A stretch of 64,000 bases of DNA from Fulvivirga ulvae (GCF_021389975.1 NZ_CP089981.1:824501-888500); one strand, 5' to 3'; positions 16,146 through 25,697 are shown, numbered from the stretch's first letter. Notes: generated by a model not told the origin, from the sequence alone. Made by a program: numbers and translations.

Positions 16146-16719
16146 AAACAATCTGTTTCCTATTTTCCTAAAGATAAGGCAGATCAAGACCCTTATTGTA
16201 GGTGGTGGAAATGTAGCACTTGAAAAGCTCAACGCGCTGCTTAAAAATGACCCGGGAGCAAACATCGTACTTATTGGGCGTGAGATCAGTGGAGAGATAA
16301 GAGCCCGGGTAAATGGAATCGATACTATATCACTACATCAGAGAGCCTTTTTACCCAGCGATCTTCACAGCGGCATTCAGATGCTGATACTGGCTACAAA
16401 TAACAGAGACCTTAACGCTGTGATTTACGGTATGGCAAGAGCCAAAGGCATATTGACTAATGTAGCTGATACACCGGACCTGTGTGATTTCTACCTGGGA
16501 TCTACTGTGACAAAAGGTAATTTAAAAATTGGGATTTCCACTAACGGACAGTCCCCGACTTTTGCCAAGCGTTTCAGGGAAGTACTGGAAGATATACTCC
16601 CTGATGAAACCAATGAATTGGTTAACAACCTGAATAAGATAAGAAACAGCCTCAAAGTTTCCTTTTCAGAGAAAGTGAGAATATTGAATGATAAAACCAA
16701 AGAGTTAGTCTCAAAGTAA
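16135..16719 (+). CDS. Precorrin-2 dehydrogenase / sirohydrochlorin ferrochelatase
   Basis: The 194-residue protein starts LFPIFLKIRQIKTLIVGGGNVALEKLNALLK, the Rossmann NAD-binding start of the CysG N-terminal/Met8p family, and continues with TPDLCDFYLGSTVTKGNLKIGISTNGQSPTFAKRFRE, the part that binds precorrin-2 and contributes the dehydrogenase/chelatase site. It would oxidise precorrin-2 to sirohydrochlorin and insert iron to make siroheme. Its start overlaps cobA by 11 bases and its stop overlaps cysH (TAATG), so translation is coupled. Together with cobA it replaces the fused CysG of enterobacteria. Confidence 0.92.
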   Translation: MNTENNLFPIFLKIRQIKTLIVGGGNVALEKLNALLKNDPGANIVLIGREISGEIRARVNGIDTISLHQRAFLPSDLHSGIQMLILATNNRDLNAVIYGMARAKGILTNVADTPDLCDFYLGSTVTKGNLKIGISTNGQSPTFAKRFREVLEDILPDETNELVNNLNKIRNSLKVSFSEKVRILNDKTKELVSK

Positions 16720-17381
16720 TGACAATGATGAATATACAAGAAACTAATGAAGAGTATGAGTCGATGTCTCCGGAAGAACGGTTAAAAAAGTTATTTGAGA
16801 ACCATCCTCCCTCGGATATCCTGGTTACTTCCTCCTTTGGAAGTACTTCCTCTGTTTTATTGCACATGATCAATAAGATAAAGCCCGGCCATCCCATCTA
16901 TTTCATTGATACCACATTCCACTTTGACGAAACACTGGATTTTAAGGACAGAATGATCCGGCAGCTAAACCTGAATGTTATAAACGTCAAAGCCAGAAGC
17001 AACAAGAATAAATTTACCCACGATAACAAAACCTGGAAATATAACCCCGATCTGTGCTGCTATATCAATAAGGTAGAGCCGCTTGACCAGATAAAAAAAT
17101 CTTACAAATTCTGGATTTCAGGTTTAATGGCTTATCAAAATGCAAATCGTAAAAACATACAGATATTTCAACCTAAAGATAAACTTATTAAGTTCCACCC
17201 TTTAATTGATATGACTCCATCTGAAGTAGCTCTTTATCAGCTTATCCACGAACTCCCGATTCAGCCATTGACCGGCCAGGGATATAGCTCTATCGGCTGC
17301 TTTCACTGTACTAAAAAAGGAGCCGGAAGAAACGGGCGATGGGCGGATATGGCCAAAACTGAATGTGGGCTGCATGTATAA
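16719..17381 (+). CDS. cysH: Assimilatory APS/PAPS reductase (Fe-S type)
   Basis: The 220-residue protein has the PP-loop-like SSFGSTSSVLLHMI for binding the adenylate, IYFIDTTFHFDETLDF, the FeS-cluster cysteines C113-C114 and C194-x-x-C197, and the C-terminal catalytic motif ECGLH with C216. The CC...CxxC cluster set is known from enzymes that use adenosine 5'-phosphosulfate (APS) rather than PAPS, so APS reductase is the better reading. It reduces the activated sulfate to sulfite with thioredoxin. The operon has no cysD/cysN, which must lie elsewhere. It is the last gene of the operon. Confidence 0.92.
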   Translation: MTMMNIQETNEEYESMSPEERLKKLFENHPPSDILVTSSFGSTSSVLLHMINKIKPGHPIYFIDTTFHFDETLDFKDRMIRQLNLNVINVKARSNKNKFTHDNKTWKYNPDLCCYINKVEPLDQIKKSYKFWISGLMAYQNANRKNIQIFQPKDKLIKFHPLIDMTPSEVALYQLIHELPIQPLTGQGYSSIGCFHCTKKGAGRNGRWADMAKTECGLHV

Positions 17382-17503
17382 CCCATTTTAAACTACTCAT
17401 ATACTATTTCAAGTGTTTTAAAGGGCATCATATCCTTTGCGTGTCCTTTGAAACCTTTCCTTTCCTGTATTGTTCTAAAAGAGCAAAAGATGCTACAAGT
17501 TTC

Positions 17504-17570
17504 TTGAAAATCGTAAATTCAGGATGCTTACAACGATTTTCAAATTAGAAAACGTTGTCAATTTGAAAAT
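17504..17570 (+). repeat. Three-arm inverted repeats with two exclusive hairpins
   Basis: Arm 1 TTGAAAATCGT (17504-17514) pairs perfectly with ACGATTTTCAA (17533-17543). The overlapping arm ATTTTCAAATT (17536-17546) pairs perfectly with AATTTGAAAAT (17560-17570). The two 11-bp hairpins share their middle arm, so only one can form at a time. The 300-base gap between cysH and the hybrid kinase holds nothing else that I recognise; these hairpins could end the sulfur operon or switch the kinase leader. Confidence 0.6.
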
Positions 17571-17682
17571 TAAATAATAGACTTTAAAGACCTCAAATTA
17601 AAAAAAATGCGTTTACCTTAAGATGGAATGCATATTGTGGTAGGTTTACACATTTGGTTATCAATCTCAGCAAACTATTTTT

Positions 17683-20292
17683 ATGAAAGGTAAAATCATT
17701 TTAACCTTTGCCCTTGCACTTTTGGCGCTTACAGTAATAGGATTTGTAGGTCAGGACACACTTACACAGCTTATTGTATCCATAAAAAAAGAGTCGCAAC
17801 CCAACCCCAAACTTATCTCGCTTAAAGAGATTCTGAGCGATCTCTCCGATGCAGAAAATAGCGTGCGGACCTACACAATTACCAGGGAATCTGAAAACCT
17901 GACACCATTCTATGAGTCCATCTCGACGATAGACAATAAGATCAACAGCCTTTATGAACTAACCAAAAATAAGGAACAGCTGAAAATGGTAGATTCTCTG
18001 CAGCTGCTGATAGAGAAAAAGTACAGTATACTTAAGCAGCTCATTGATATCAAAAAAGATCAGGATGCCGAGGAGGTGCTTGAACGGGTACTTGAAAATA
18101 TTGCCCGGCTCAGAGAAAAAGATTCGATCCCCCGACCTATAGTTAAAAGCAATAGCTTTGACCCTGACGAAAATTATGACCGTATTAAAAAAGTAGAGAT
18201 TCCTGAACCCAAACAAGAAGAGAAAAAGGTCTCTATATTTCAAAGAATATTTGGCAGCAATGAAGAATCGCAGGAAGTACAGGAAGAGCCGCAGGAGGAA
18301 CTTCTGACAGAAGAAGCGACCGAAACCAGTGACATTTCAGATACCACAACTCAACAAAGCAGGTCAAAACCGTACACACTCCCAAACTCTCCTAACGATC
18401 TGAACTCCAGCGACATTGGCCAGATCATTTCAAAGATTGGCCAGGAACGGAGCGAGAACATCAAAGCGGTAAGGGAACAGGAGCTGGCGCTCACCCAACG
18501 TGACAATAATCTTATGAAAGAGATAAGAAAGATGGCCAATAAAATTGAGGACCGGGAAAAAACTATATCTGTTAACCGGGCTGAGGCTGCCCAAAAAGCT
18601 ACCGATAAAGCCATTTATATCATGAGCCTGACTTGGATCATTGCCCTCATTATTTTTGCCATACTGCTTTTTATTATCATCAATGATATTTCCAGAAATC
18701 AAAGAAATAAGGAGCGTCTGAAAAAAGCGAAAGAACGTGCCGAAAAGCTGGCAAGGGTCAAGGAAGAGTTTTTATCAAACATGAGCCATGAGATACGCAC
18801 ACCGCTCAACTCAATTATAGGTTATACAGAACAACTTGAATATACCGCTCTAAACCCTGAGCAAAGAAAGTATCTCAAGAGCATTCATCACTCCGGTGAC
18901 CATCTGCTTACCATCATTAACGATATTCTTGACTATGCCAAGCTAGAATCCGGCCAGCTCTCTCTTGAAGAAATTTGTTTCGCAGTAGAGCAAAACATCA
19001 GCGATGTAGCTGATACCTTTCGTAACCAGATAGTGCAGAAAAATCTCGAACTCAACTACAAGATAGACGAGGATGTCCCCGAGATATTACTTGGAGACCC
19101 TGTTAGGTTCAGGCAAATATTGATTAATCTTATAAGTAATGCAATAAAGTTTACCCCGTCAGGGCAAATTACCGTAACGGTTAGTCAAGAGCAAATGGTG
19201 GATGAACAAGTAAGACTCCGGCTGGTGGTTTCCGATACAGGCATAGGGATCCCTAAAGGCAAGCTCAATTCTATATTCAAGAATTTTGCACAGGCCGATT
19301 CCAGTACTACCAGAAAATACGGCGGCACGGGCCTTGGCTTATCTATTGTAAAGAAAATAGCCAACCTGCATAACGGAACAGTTACTGTAGACAGCGAAGA
19401 AAATAAAGGAACATCCTTTACAGTAGAACTGATGTATAAAGTGGGTAAAAAGGAAAATCTTCAGGAAACTCAAAAACGTGCGCCGGCATGCTACACTCCA
19501 CTGGAAGGTAGAAAAATACTGGTTATTGATGATCAGGAATTTAACCTGGAACTCATAAAAGTCATATTTGACAAATGGAAAATAGACAGTACCCTGCTAA
19601 ATTCAGGAAAGCAGGCTATTGCCAATATCAAAGAGCACGACTATGACATGATATTTATGGATGTACAAATGCCTGAAATGAGTGGTCTGGAGGTGACAAA
19701 ACAGATTAGAAAATTTGAAAGCAAACACAACAAGCACACCCCCATAGTTGCACTAACAGCCGCAGCATCCAAAGAAGAAGCAGAAAATTGCATCCGGCAC
19801 GGCATGAACGGTTACTTGCTGAAGCCTTTCACACAAAACAACCTCTTTCTTAAAATAACCGAAACTCTCGGGATCGATACCGAGGAAGCTCCCCTGGAAG
19901 AAAGCCCTGCAGGCAACCCCGCAGATGTTATAAACCTGGAGGATCTTAACGAGTTATCTAATGGAAACCCTGCTTTTGTGGTAAACATGCTTAATATCTT
20001 CATCAAGAATTTTGACGTAGACTTAGTTGATCTTCAAAACGCCTTAGAAATCAAGGACTGGAATAAGCTAAGGGGCAAATCGCATAAAATGATTCCACCT
20101 TGCCGCCACCTTGGGTTTAACACTTTGATGACTGACCTTAAGGAGATCGAAAATGAAAGCCAGGAAGGTCAGGACCTTAATAAAGTAGATAAGCTGGTAA
20201 GGAGTGTCAGCGACAACTACGGAAAAATAAAACCGGTGATAGAAGCTGAGATTACCAATATTCAGAAGAGCATCCCCGAATCAGCAGCATAG
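17683..20292 (+). CDS. Hybrid sensor histidine kinase with receiver and Hpt domains
   Basis: In the 869 residues I see a membrane helix at 5-25, a periplasmic helical sensor region of about 280 residues with an unusual acidic, Glu/Gln-rich stretch (about 185-235), a second membrane helix at about 309-335, a DHp helix with H369 in NMSHEIRTPLNSIIG, an ATPase domain with N-, G1- and G2-box sequences (NLISNAIKFT, DTGIGIP, GGTGLGLSI), a receiver with D660 (FMDVQMPEMSG), and a C-terminal Hpt domain with H801 in GKSHKMIPP. It is a complete phosphorelay in one chain. The two response regulators that follow (four bases, then 117 bases) are the likely outputs. The ligand is unknown. Confidence 0.92.
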   Translation: MKGKIILTFALALLALTVIGFVGQDTLTQLIVSIKKESQPNPKLISLKEILSDLSDAENSVRTYTITRESENLTPFYESISTIDNKINSLYELTKNKEQLKMVDSLQLLIEKKYSILKQLIDIKKDQDAEEVLERVLENIARLREKDSIPRPIVKSNSFDPDENYDRIKKVEIPEPKQEEKKVSIFQRIFGSNEESQEVQEEPQEELLTEEATETSDISDTTTQQSRSKPYTLPNSPNDLNSSDIGQIISKIGQERSENIKAVREQELALTQRDNNLMKEIRKMANKIEDREKTISVNRAEAAQKATDKAIYIMSLTWIIALIIFAILLFIIINDISRNQRNKERLKKAKERAEKLARVKEEFLSNMSHEIRTPLNSIIGYTEQLEYTALNPEQRKYLKSIHHSGDHLLTIINDILDYAKLESGQLSLEEICFAVEQNISDVADTFRNQIVQKNLELNYKIDEDVPEILLGDPVRFRQILINLISNAIKFTPSGQITVTVSQEQMVDEQVRLRLVVSDTGIGIPKGKLNSIFKNFAQADSSTTRKYGGTGLGLSIVKKIANLHNGTVTVDSEENKGTSFTVELMYKVGKKENLQETQKRAPACYTPLEGRKILVIDDQEFNLELIKVIFDKWKIDSTLLNSGKQAIANIKEHDYDMIFMDVQMPEMSGLEVTKQIRKFESKHNKHTPIVALTAAASKEEAENCIRHGMNGYLLKPFTQNNLFLKITETLGIDTEEAPLEESPAGNPADVINLEDLNELSNGNPAFVVNMLNIFIKNFDVDLVDLQNALEIKDWNKLRGKSHKMIPPCRHLGFNTLMTDLKEIENESQEGQDLNKVDKLVRSVSDNYGKIKPVIEAEITNIQKSIPESAA

Positions 20293-20295
20293 ATT

Positions 20296-20757
20296 ATGGA
20301 AATTATTAAACAACAAGAAGAAGTCGAAAAGTTGGATACAGTTAAAAAGAATTCTCCATTGAAAGTATTTATTGTCGATGACGATGAGTACTTCAATAAT
20401 ATACTACAATCATATGTAAGTAAAATAGGCAAGGAAATTAACCAACCTATGGAAGCCAGTGGCTTTCTTAATGGCTCAGACTGCCTTAAAGAAATAAAAA
20501 AAGACCCGGATTATGTCATTCTGGATTTTTACCTGGATGAAAATAATGACATTACGCTAACAGGATATGATGTGCTGGAAAAAATCAAAAAATACAATCC
20601 TGATATAAAAGTAATCGTGATCTCGCAGATGCATGAATGGGAAAATTTCAAAGAGGAATTCAGGAGGTTTGGAGCCTCTGATTTTCTTAAAAAAGATGAT
20701 GACCTTTATAACAATCTGAAAGAGATGATGCGCCAAAGCGATATTGATCTGCAATAA
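20296..20757 (+). CDS. Single-domain response regulator
   Basis: The 153-residue protein is a receiver with little else: acidic pocket VDDDE near residue 28-32, the phospho-acceptor Asp in VILDFYLDENND, the Ser/Thr position in VIVISQMHEW, and a Lys-Lys in DFLKKDDD. A 20-residue polar extension precedes the domain. It lies three bases after the hybrid kinase, so it is translationally close and probably receives phosphate from the kinase's Hpt domain. It resembles the receiver at 23465 in layout (long loop after the phospho-site), which suggests a paralogous pair. Confidence 0.9.
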   Translation: MEIIKQQEEVEKLDTVKKNSPLKVFIVDDDEYFNNILQSYVSKIGKEINQPMEASGFLNGSDCLKEIKKDPDYVILDFYLDENNDITLTGYDVLEKIKKYNPDIKVIVISQMHEWENFKEEFRRFGASDFLKKDDDLYNNLKEMMRQSDIDLQ

Positions 20758-20874
20758 CCCGGAACCGGCATTCATATTTCCATTTGAAAAATTAAACCGG
20801 TCTATCAGAGCAATAAAGTTTTTAACAATCAATAAATGGTTTATTTTTAGCCGTTTGTTGATCTAAAAACGAGT

Positions 20875-22230
20875 ATGGCGAAATTTTCTATCTATGTAGT
20901 TGAAGACGATGAGTGGTATCGGGAATTACTTTCTCATAACCTTTCCCTTAACCCGGATTATGAAATCCGTAAATTTGATGCCGCCAAAACTTTCCTGGAA
21001 GAGCTGGGTAAGAACCCTGATGTAGTTACGCTGGACTACCGCCTGCCTGATATGGAAGGTGAAGAAGTACTGAAAAGGATAAAAGACTACAACCCTGCCA
21101 TAGAAGTAATTATCATCTCCGAGCAGGAGAAAATAGAAACAGCGGTTAACCTGCTAAACCTCGGTGCCTATGATTATATCGTCAAATCGCGCGATATAAG
21201 AGACAAACTGCTCAACACTGTAAACAACATCAGGAAGCAATCTCACCTGCAGGCCAAAGTTGCCATACTTCAAAAAGAGGTGCAGAAAAAATACAGTTTT
21301 GCCAATAGTATCATAGGCAGCAGTGACAGTATCAAGAAAGTATTCACTCTTATTGAAAAAGCTATTGGCAACAATATTAGTGTTACAATTACCGGGGAAA
21401 CGGGTACGGGAAAAGAGCTTGCAGCCAAGGCCATTCATTATAACTCCCCGAGAAAAAACTTCCCTTTTGTAGCAGTAAACGTAGCTGCCATACCCAAAGA
21501 ATTGATAGAAAGCGAACTTTTCGGGCATGAAAAAGGTGCCTTCACCGGAGCAAATTTTCGCCGCATAGGTAAATTTGAAGAGGCTGATAAAGGCACTCTG
21601 TTCCTGGATGAGATTGGCGAAATGGATCTGACGCTTCAGGCAAAGCTGTTAAGGGCTTTACAGGAAAAGGAAGTAACACGTATCGGGAGTAACAAAGTAG
21701 TAAAAACCGACTGTCGCATTATAGTAGCAACACATAAAAATTTACTGAAGGAGGTGAAAGAGGGCAGGTTCCGTGAAGATCTTTATTACCGGATATTTGG
21801 CCTTACCATTGAAATGCCTCCACTGCGCATACGCGACAAGGACATTATAATTCTGGCAAAATACTTTATACAGGCCTTTTGCAAAGAAAACAAACAGGAG
21901 ATACCTGTACTAACTAACAAAGCACAAAAAAAACTGCTTAACTATAGCTTCCCCGGCAATGTACGCGAGCTAAAATCTGTGGTGGAGCTGGCCACTGTTA
22001 TGTCAAACAACAATGAGATTACAGAAGATGACATTAACTTCAGTAATAACGAAGAGCTCTATGACCCCCCGATTTCAGGCATGACACTGAAAGAGCACAC
22101 TACAAGAATCATTAAATTGTACCTTAAAAAGCACGAAAACAATATTAAAGAGGCTGCAAAGGAGCTGGATATTGGTTATTCTACCATCTACCGCGTTCTT
22201 CGAAATGAGAAAGTTGATGACGATGAATAA
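20875..22230 (+). CDS. Sigma-54-dependent response regulator (NtrC family)
   Basis: The 451-residue protein has an N-terminal receiver (VVEDDEW, phospho-Asp in [16 protein letters not shown]), a central AAA+ domain with Walker A GETGTGKE (about 174-181), the sigma-54 contact loop GAFTGA (about 221-226) and Walker B-type [13 protein letters not shown], and a C-terminal Fis-type helix-turn-helix ([24 protein letters not shown]). It would activate sigma-54 promoters when phosphorylated. It lies downstream of the hybrid kinase and the small receiver and is likely the transcriptional output of that relay. Target promoters (TGGC-N8-TGC) were not seen immediately beside it. Confidence 0.93.
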   Translation: MAKFSIYVVEDDEWYRELLSHNLSLNPDYEIRKFDAAKTFLEELGKNPDVVTLDYRLPDMEGEEVLKRIKDYNPAIEVIIISEQEKIETAVNLLNLGAYDYIVKSRDIRDKLLNTVNNIRKQSHLQAKVAILQKEVQKKYSFANSIIGSSDSIKKVFTLIEKAIGNNISVTITGETGTGKELAAKAIHYNSPRKNFPFVAVNVAAIPKELIESELFGHEKGAFTGANFRRIGKFEEADKGTLFLDEIGEMDLTLQAKLLRALQEKEVTRIGSNKVVKTDCRIIVATHKNLLKEVKEGRFREDLYYRIFGLTIEMPPLRIRDKDIIILAKYFIQAFCKENKQEIPVLTNKAQKKLLNYSFPGNVRELKSVVELATVMSNNNEITEDDINFSNNEELYDPPISGMTLKEHTTRIIKLYLKKHENNIKEAAKELDIGYSTIYRVLRNEKVDDDE

Positions 22231-22308
22231 AGGTTTGTCAAAATGACAAAGTTCATAAGGTATTCATTACCTTGCACGCCTCAACCAAGGACAATAATCA
22301 AATTCATT

Positions 22309-22800
22309 ATGAAAAATACACTCTTTTTAGCCACCATTCTTACAATCACTTTGTGCAATGCATGTGGCTCCAAAGAACAAGGAACCGGATCTTCTGAAAA
22401 TGAAAAAACTGCAGAGGCTCCCATTGTAGTTGGGAATACCTTAACAGAGATCCAAATAGAAAAAATAAAGAAGTTTCATACCACTTTTGCCGAAGTATAT
22501 GATTTCACACTGGATGAAACCATGAAAAATTTCAGAGGAGAAGCTAATGTAGATGGTGAAATAATTGTATGGACACACATGGCCAATGCGTATGAAAATT
22601 ATATAATCAATCAGCCGAATGAGCCCCAGCTTAGTGCAAAAAAAGAAGCTTACAAGCTGATTCTTCTTCGATCTATGATGTCCGACGAAGAAACCCTTCA
22701 GAATGCCAAATTAAAAGTACTTTCCACCGAGGAAGCAAAAGAGGTCTTAAGCCACTACAGGCAGAACCCTGAGCGTCTTGATGATTATCAAACTAACTGA
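22309..22800 (+). CDS. Small lipoprotein, function unknown
   Basis: The ATG at 22309 gives a 163-residue protein with a lipoprotein signal peptide (KNTLFLATILTITLCNACGSK). The mature part is polar and mostly helical, with a central stretch IEKIKKFHTTFAEVYDFTLDETMKNF and a C-terminal EEAKEVLSHYRQNPERLDDY. I do not recognise a family. An upstream ATG at 22243 adds 22 residues that break the signal peptide, so I reject it. Its stop codon abuts the stop codon of the convergent DUF1801 gene without a gap. Confidence 0.6.
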   Translation: MKNTLFLATILTITLCNACGSKEQGTGSSENEKTAEAPIVVGNTLTEIQIEKIKKFHTTFAEVYDFTLDETMKNFRGEANVDGEIIVWTHMANAYENYIINQPNEPQLSAKKEAYKLILLRSMMSDEETLQNAKLKVLSTEEAKEVLSHYRQNPERLDDYQTN

Positions 22801-23223
22801 TCATTTGTTTTTATCTCGTTTCTTACTGAAAAGTTCATTATCAATTTCTACTGATTGACAGATCAGATCTCGTAGCATAAAAGTGTCGATCTCATGGACA
22901 CTTTTAAAATTTTTACTCGCTGTTTGCTTTTTATCCTGCTTGTTAAGGTATCCTCCGTCATTAATTTGTGCTCCATAGCAAAACCCAAGCGAAACACCAG
23001 ATTTCAGGCCTCCCCAGGGAACTCCCGCGGGCCAGATATATAAGAGTCGGTAATGCCGGTAATAAAATGGCACATTATACGCCAGCTTCTCCTTCACTTC
23101 CGGCACCGTTTCTATAATCAAAGTCCTCAGTTGCTCCACAATAACTAATTCTTCCCGGGGCAGATAGTCCAGGAAATCATCAATATTTTTGAAATCAACT
23201 TTTTGAATTTTACTCATGCCCAT
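22801..23223 (-). CDS. DUF1801 domain protein
   Basis: The 140-residue protein shows the DUF1801 pattern: an N-terminal helix pair with FKNIDDFLDYLPREELVIVEQLRTLIIETVPEVKEKLAYNVPFYYRHYRLLYIWPAG, the conserved 'KLAYNVPFYY' strand, and SLGFCYGAQI. Proteins of this type are small cytosolic alpha/beta proteins, found in many bacteria and of uncertain function. A second ATG six bases further in (23217) is also possible. It has no close partner and ends tail to tail with the lipoprotein gene. Confidence 0.85.
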   Translation of the reverse strand: MGMSKIQKVDFKNIDDFLDYLPREELVIVEQLRTLIIETVPEVKEKLAYNVPFYYRHYRLLYIWPAGVPWGGLKSGVSLGFCYGAQINDGGYLNKQDKKQTASKNFKSVHEIDTFMLRDLICQSVEIDNELFSKKRDKNK

Positions 23224-23464
23224 AATTTCCTTTTAAAAGTATAATCAAATCTATCATTCCTCTCCGCATTTTCCTGAGGCCATCTGAGGAAATTACTACA
23301 CAAATTACTTTTCAATTTTACAAAAATTGTCAAAATGAAAAGGTTTTTCTTAAACAACAATATTTTAAATATCTGAAAATCAGTGAATTACAATCTTGCC
23401 ATTATTTGGAACAGGATTTGGCATTATGCAAACCAACGAAAGTGGGAATGCTAAATAATAACGA

Positions 23465-23902
23465 ATGAACTTAATAAGTAATATAAAGATAGTTATAGTT
23501 GAAGACGATCAGTACTACGCTGAGTCGTTGAAAGCACACATACAACACCACCTCGTCAAAGCAGAATCTAACCTGACTTTTGATATCAAACATTACACTT
23601 CGGCACAAGGATGCCTGAATGGTTTAGAAAAAAACATTGATATCATTATTCTTGATTATAACCTTGAGAGTAATCCTGGCAATTTACATTACAGCGGACA
23701 GGAGCTGTTGAAAATTATAAACGGGTTTTGTAATGACTGCAAGGTGATCATTGTATCCGGACAAAAGGATCAGGATGTAGCCATAGAACTGTTCCAAATA
23801 GGTATCTATGAATACATTGAAAAGGACGAGGATGCGCTAATTCGTTTGTCATCAACCTTAAGGCGCGCAATCAGAGATAAAATTTTAGACCACTATATAT
23901 AA
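23465..23902 (+). CDS. Single-domain response regulator
   Basis: The 145-residue receiver starts KIVIVEDDQYYAESL, has the phospho-Asp in DIIILDYNLESNPG, the conserved position in CKVIIVSGQKDQD, and ends with a helix. It lacks a DNA-binding domain. Among proteins in this window it is most like the receiver at 20296, with the same loop insertion after the phospho-site. It stands alone with no kinase next to it, so it probably takes part in the nearby relay or a multi-kinase network. The ATG at 23465 is right before the first beta strand. Confidence 0.88.
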   Translation: MNLISNIKIVIVEDDQYYAESLKAHIQHHLVKAESNLTFDIKHYTSAQGCLNGLEKNIDIIILDYNLESNPGNLHYSGQELLKIINGFCNDCKVIIVSGQKDQDVAIELFQIGIYEYIEKDEDALIRLSSTLRRAIRDKILDHYI

Positions 23903-23971
23903 CCGTTTTTAAAGGCCCGATACCACCTTAAAAGGTATCATTTTGAAAATTAACAACTAAATGTAAAAACA

Positions 23972-24874
23972 ATGAAAAAGATGAAAAACTATATAGCAGT
24001 ATTATTATTAGCCCCAGTGTTTGTGGCTTGTAATCAGAAAAAAGTAGACGAACTCACGGCTGAAAACCAGGAGTTATCAACTCAAAAGCAGGAGTTGAGT
24101 ACCGAGCTTGAAGCGTACATGAAAACATTCAACGACATCGAAGCTAATCTTAAAGAAATTAAGGAAAGGGAAGAAAACATCAATATGAGCACTTCTGATA
24201 ATGTGGAATACAAAGAAGGTGACTCTAAAGCTGCCGTTGTTAACGACATTCAGGCGATCAACACGCTAATGGCCGAAAACAGAAAAAAAATGGATGAACT
24301 TCAAAGCAAGCTGAATACAAATAGCGCTGAGTTTAAAAGACTGGTGGCTAACCTTAACAGAAGAATAAAAGAAAAAGATGAGGAGCTTGTGGCCTTGAAG
24401 GAAGATCTGGAAAACCTGAATATCGAAAAAGAGCAGCTCGCCAAAAATGTTGAAAACCTGACTTATACAGTAGATACGCTTTCAACCATTAAAAGTGAGC
24501 AATCTGAAAGGATAGCCACGCAGACTGAAAAAATTGAAAACCAGACTGAGGCCCTTAACACCGCTTACGTAGCCATAGGTACTTTTAAAGATCTTGAAGA
24601 TGAAAAAGTGGTTACCAAAGAGGGAGGACTTTTAGGCATTGGACGTACCGAAAAGCTAAAAAGTGATTTTAATGATAAGGCATTTAGTAAAATTGACAAA
24701 ACCAAGGTGAATAGCATACCTGTATTCGCTAAAAAGGTAGAGTTAGTTACCAATCACCCTGAAGGTTCTTACGAGTTATCAGTAAATGACAAAGAAGAAA
24801 TTGAAAAACTGGTAATTCTTGATCCTGACAAATTCTGGAATTCATCCAAATACCTGGTAGTTGTGGTTAACTAA
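23972..24874 (+). CDS. Coiled-coil lipoprotein, function unknown
   Basis: The 300-residue protein has a lipoprotein signal peptide with lipobox VACNQ, then a long charged coiled coil from about residue 25 to 195 (KKVDELTAENQELSTQKQEL..., KEKDEELVALKEDLENLNIEKEQL). The last 100 residues form a compact C-terminal domain (FKDLEDEKVVTKEGGLLGIGRTEKLKSDFND) ending with DPDKFWNSSKYLVVVVN. This domain order occurs in Bacteroidota lipoproteins of unknown role; I know no function. It is followed by the repeat at 24897. Confidence 0.75.
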   Translation: MKKMKNYIAVLLLAPVFVACNQKKVDELTAENQELSTQKQELSTELEAYMKTFNDIEANLKEIKEREENINMSTSDNVEYKEGDSKAAVVNDIQAINTLMAENRKKMDELQSKLNTNSAEFKRLVANLNRRIKEKDEELVALKEDLENLNIEKEQLAKNVENLTYTVDTLSTIKSEQSERIATQTEKIENQTEALNTAYVAIGTFKDLEDEKVVTKEGGLLGIGRTEKLKSDFNDKAFSKIDKTKVNSIPVFAKKVELVTNHPEGSYELSVNDKEEIEKLVILDPDKFWNSSKYLVVVVN

Positions 24875-24896
24875 TATTTGACCCTGACTATATCCC

Positions 24897-24998
24897 GAGG
24901 CTGTCTTAAAAGTTATAAACAAGAGTTTGTGAGCTCTGGTCTTTTCCCTGGCGCAGAGGCATTTACTCCCAAAATCAATAACTTTTAAAGACAGCCTC
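24897..24998. mobile_element. MITE-like element, 102 bp with 20-bp terminal inverted repeats
   Basis: GAGGCTGTCTTAAAAGTTAT at the left end and its complement at 24978-24998 (with a single extra A) enclose about 60 bases of unrelated sequence. Terminal repeats this long and near-perfect, without a coding frame, are typical of a miniature inverted-repeat transposable element; ends beginning GAGGCTGTC are common for insertion sequences in Bacteroidota. No clear target-site duplication is seen in the flanks. A bidirectional terminator is the alternative, though a loop of this size makes that less likely. Confidence 0.5.
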
Positions 24999-25154
24999 AT
25001 TTATAAGTTTTATTTGTAGATAAATTTCTACGATATTCGTTTTTATAATACACAATCGATCCAATAAAACAGCAGTTGTTACGTATAAACATATGCTGAC
25101 CTGTTGGCATATTATTTATTAATAATAAGACATATCAAAATCAGAGAAACACTT

Positions 25155-25697
25155 ATGGCACTAATATTTTCAAACACAATATACCGCTCATCACGAGTTT
25201 TTTTATTTGCCTTTGTGGCAATAATGATGATTGGTGGAATCGGCTGTAAAAGTAAAAAGAAGGCAGGCGATGTAACTGACACTGCAGCAGAAAAGGCTAA
25301 AATGGAGCAGGAGGCATTGGAAAGAGAGAAGCAGCGCGCCGAGGAAGAAAGACGGAGGGCTGAAGAAGAGAGGCTTGCACGGGAAAAAGCCCGTGAGAAA
25401 GCAGAAGCTCCTGCCAATAAGCTCTCAACATATTTCAGTGCTATTGCCAATGCAAGCAGCACCACATCTGCAAACCAGACTATCAATGAGGCTTTGACAT
25501 TATTCGCATCACCCCAGGTACCGGTGCTGATAGTAATAAGCGAAGAAGATGGCCAGAAAGATTATGACAGGCCTGTTACTATAAAGGAGTACCTCAACTA
25601 CCTGAAAGACCAGAAGAAAAATATCAATGACATCGGAGATCTTCAATACGATTCATCAGGCAGGATCACGGAGTTGGAGCTAATTAAGAGAAAATAA
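25155..25697 (+). CDS. Lipoprotein with charged coiled coil, function unknown
   Basis: From the ATG at 25155 the protein has 180 residues with a lipoprotein signal (FVAIMMIGGIGCKSKKK), a highly charged helix rich in Glu, Arg and Lys (about residues 45-85: EREKQRAEEERRRAEEERLAREK), and a C-terminal compact domain of about 90 residues (LSTYFSAIANAS..., VPVLIVISEEDGQKDYDRPVTIKEYLNYLKDQ). The upstream ATG at 25104 would add 17 residues and place a charged stretch before the signal core. A family is not recognised. It begins a row of envelope genes running in the same direction to PBP1A. Confidence 0.7.
   Translation: MALIFSNTIYRSSRVFLFAFVAIMMIGGIGCKSKKKAGDVTDTAAEKAKMEQEALEREKQRAEEERRRAEEERLAREKAREKAEAPANKLSTYFSAIANASSTTSANQTINEALTLFASPQVPVLIVISEEDGQKDYDRPVTIKEYLNYLKDQKKNINDIGDLQYDSSGRITELELIKRK

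Noticed and set aside
22795..22806. Abutting stop codons (TGATCA) of convergent genes at 22800/22801
   Set aside because: Unusually tight but explained by gene packing; no further structure.
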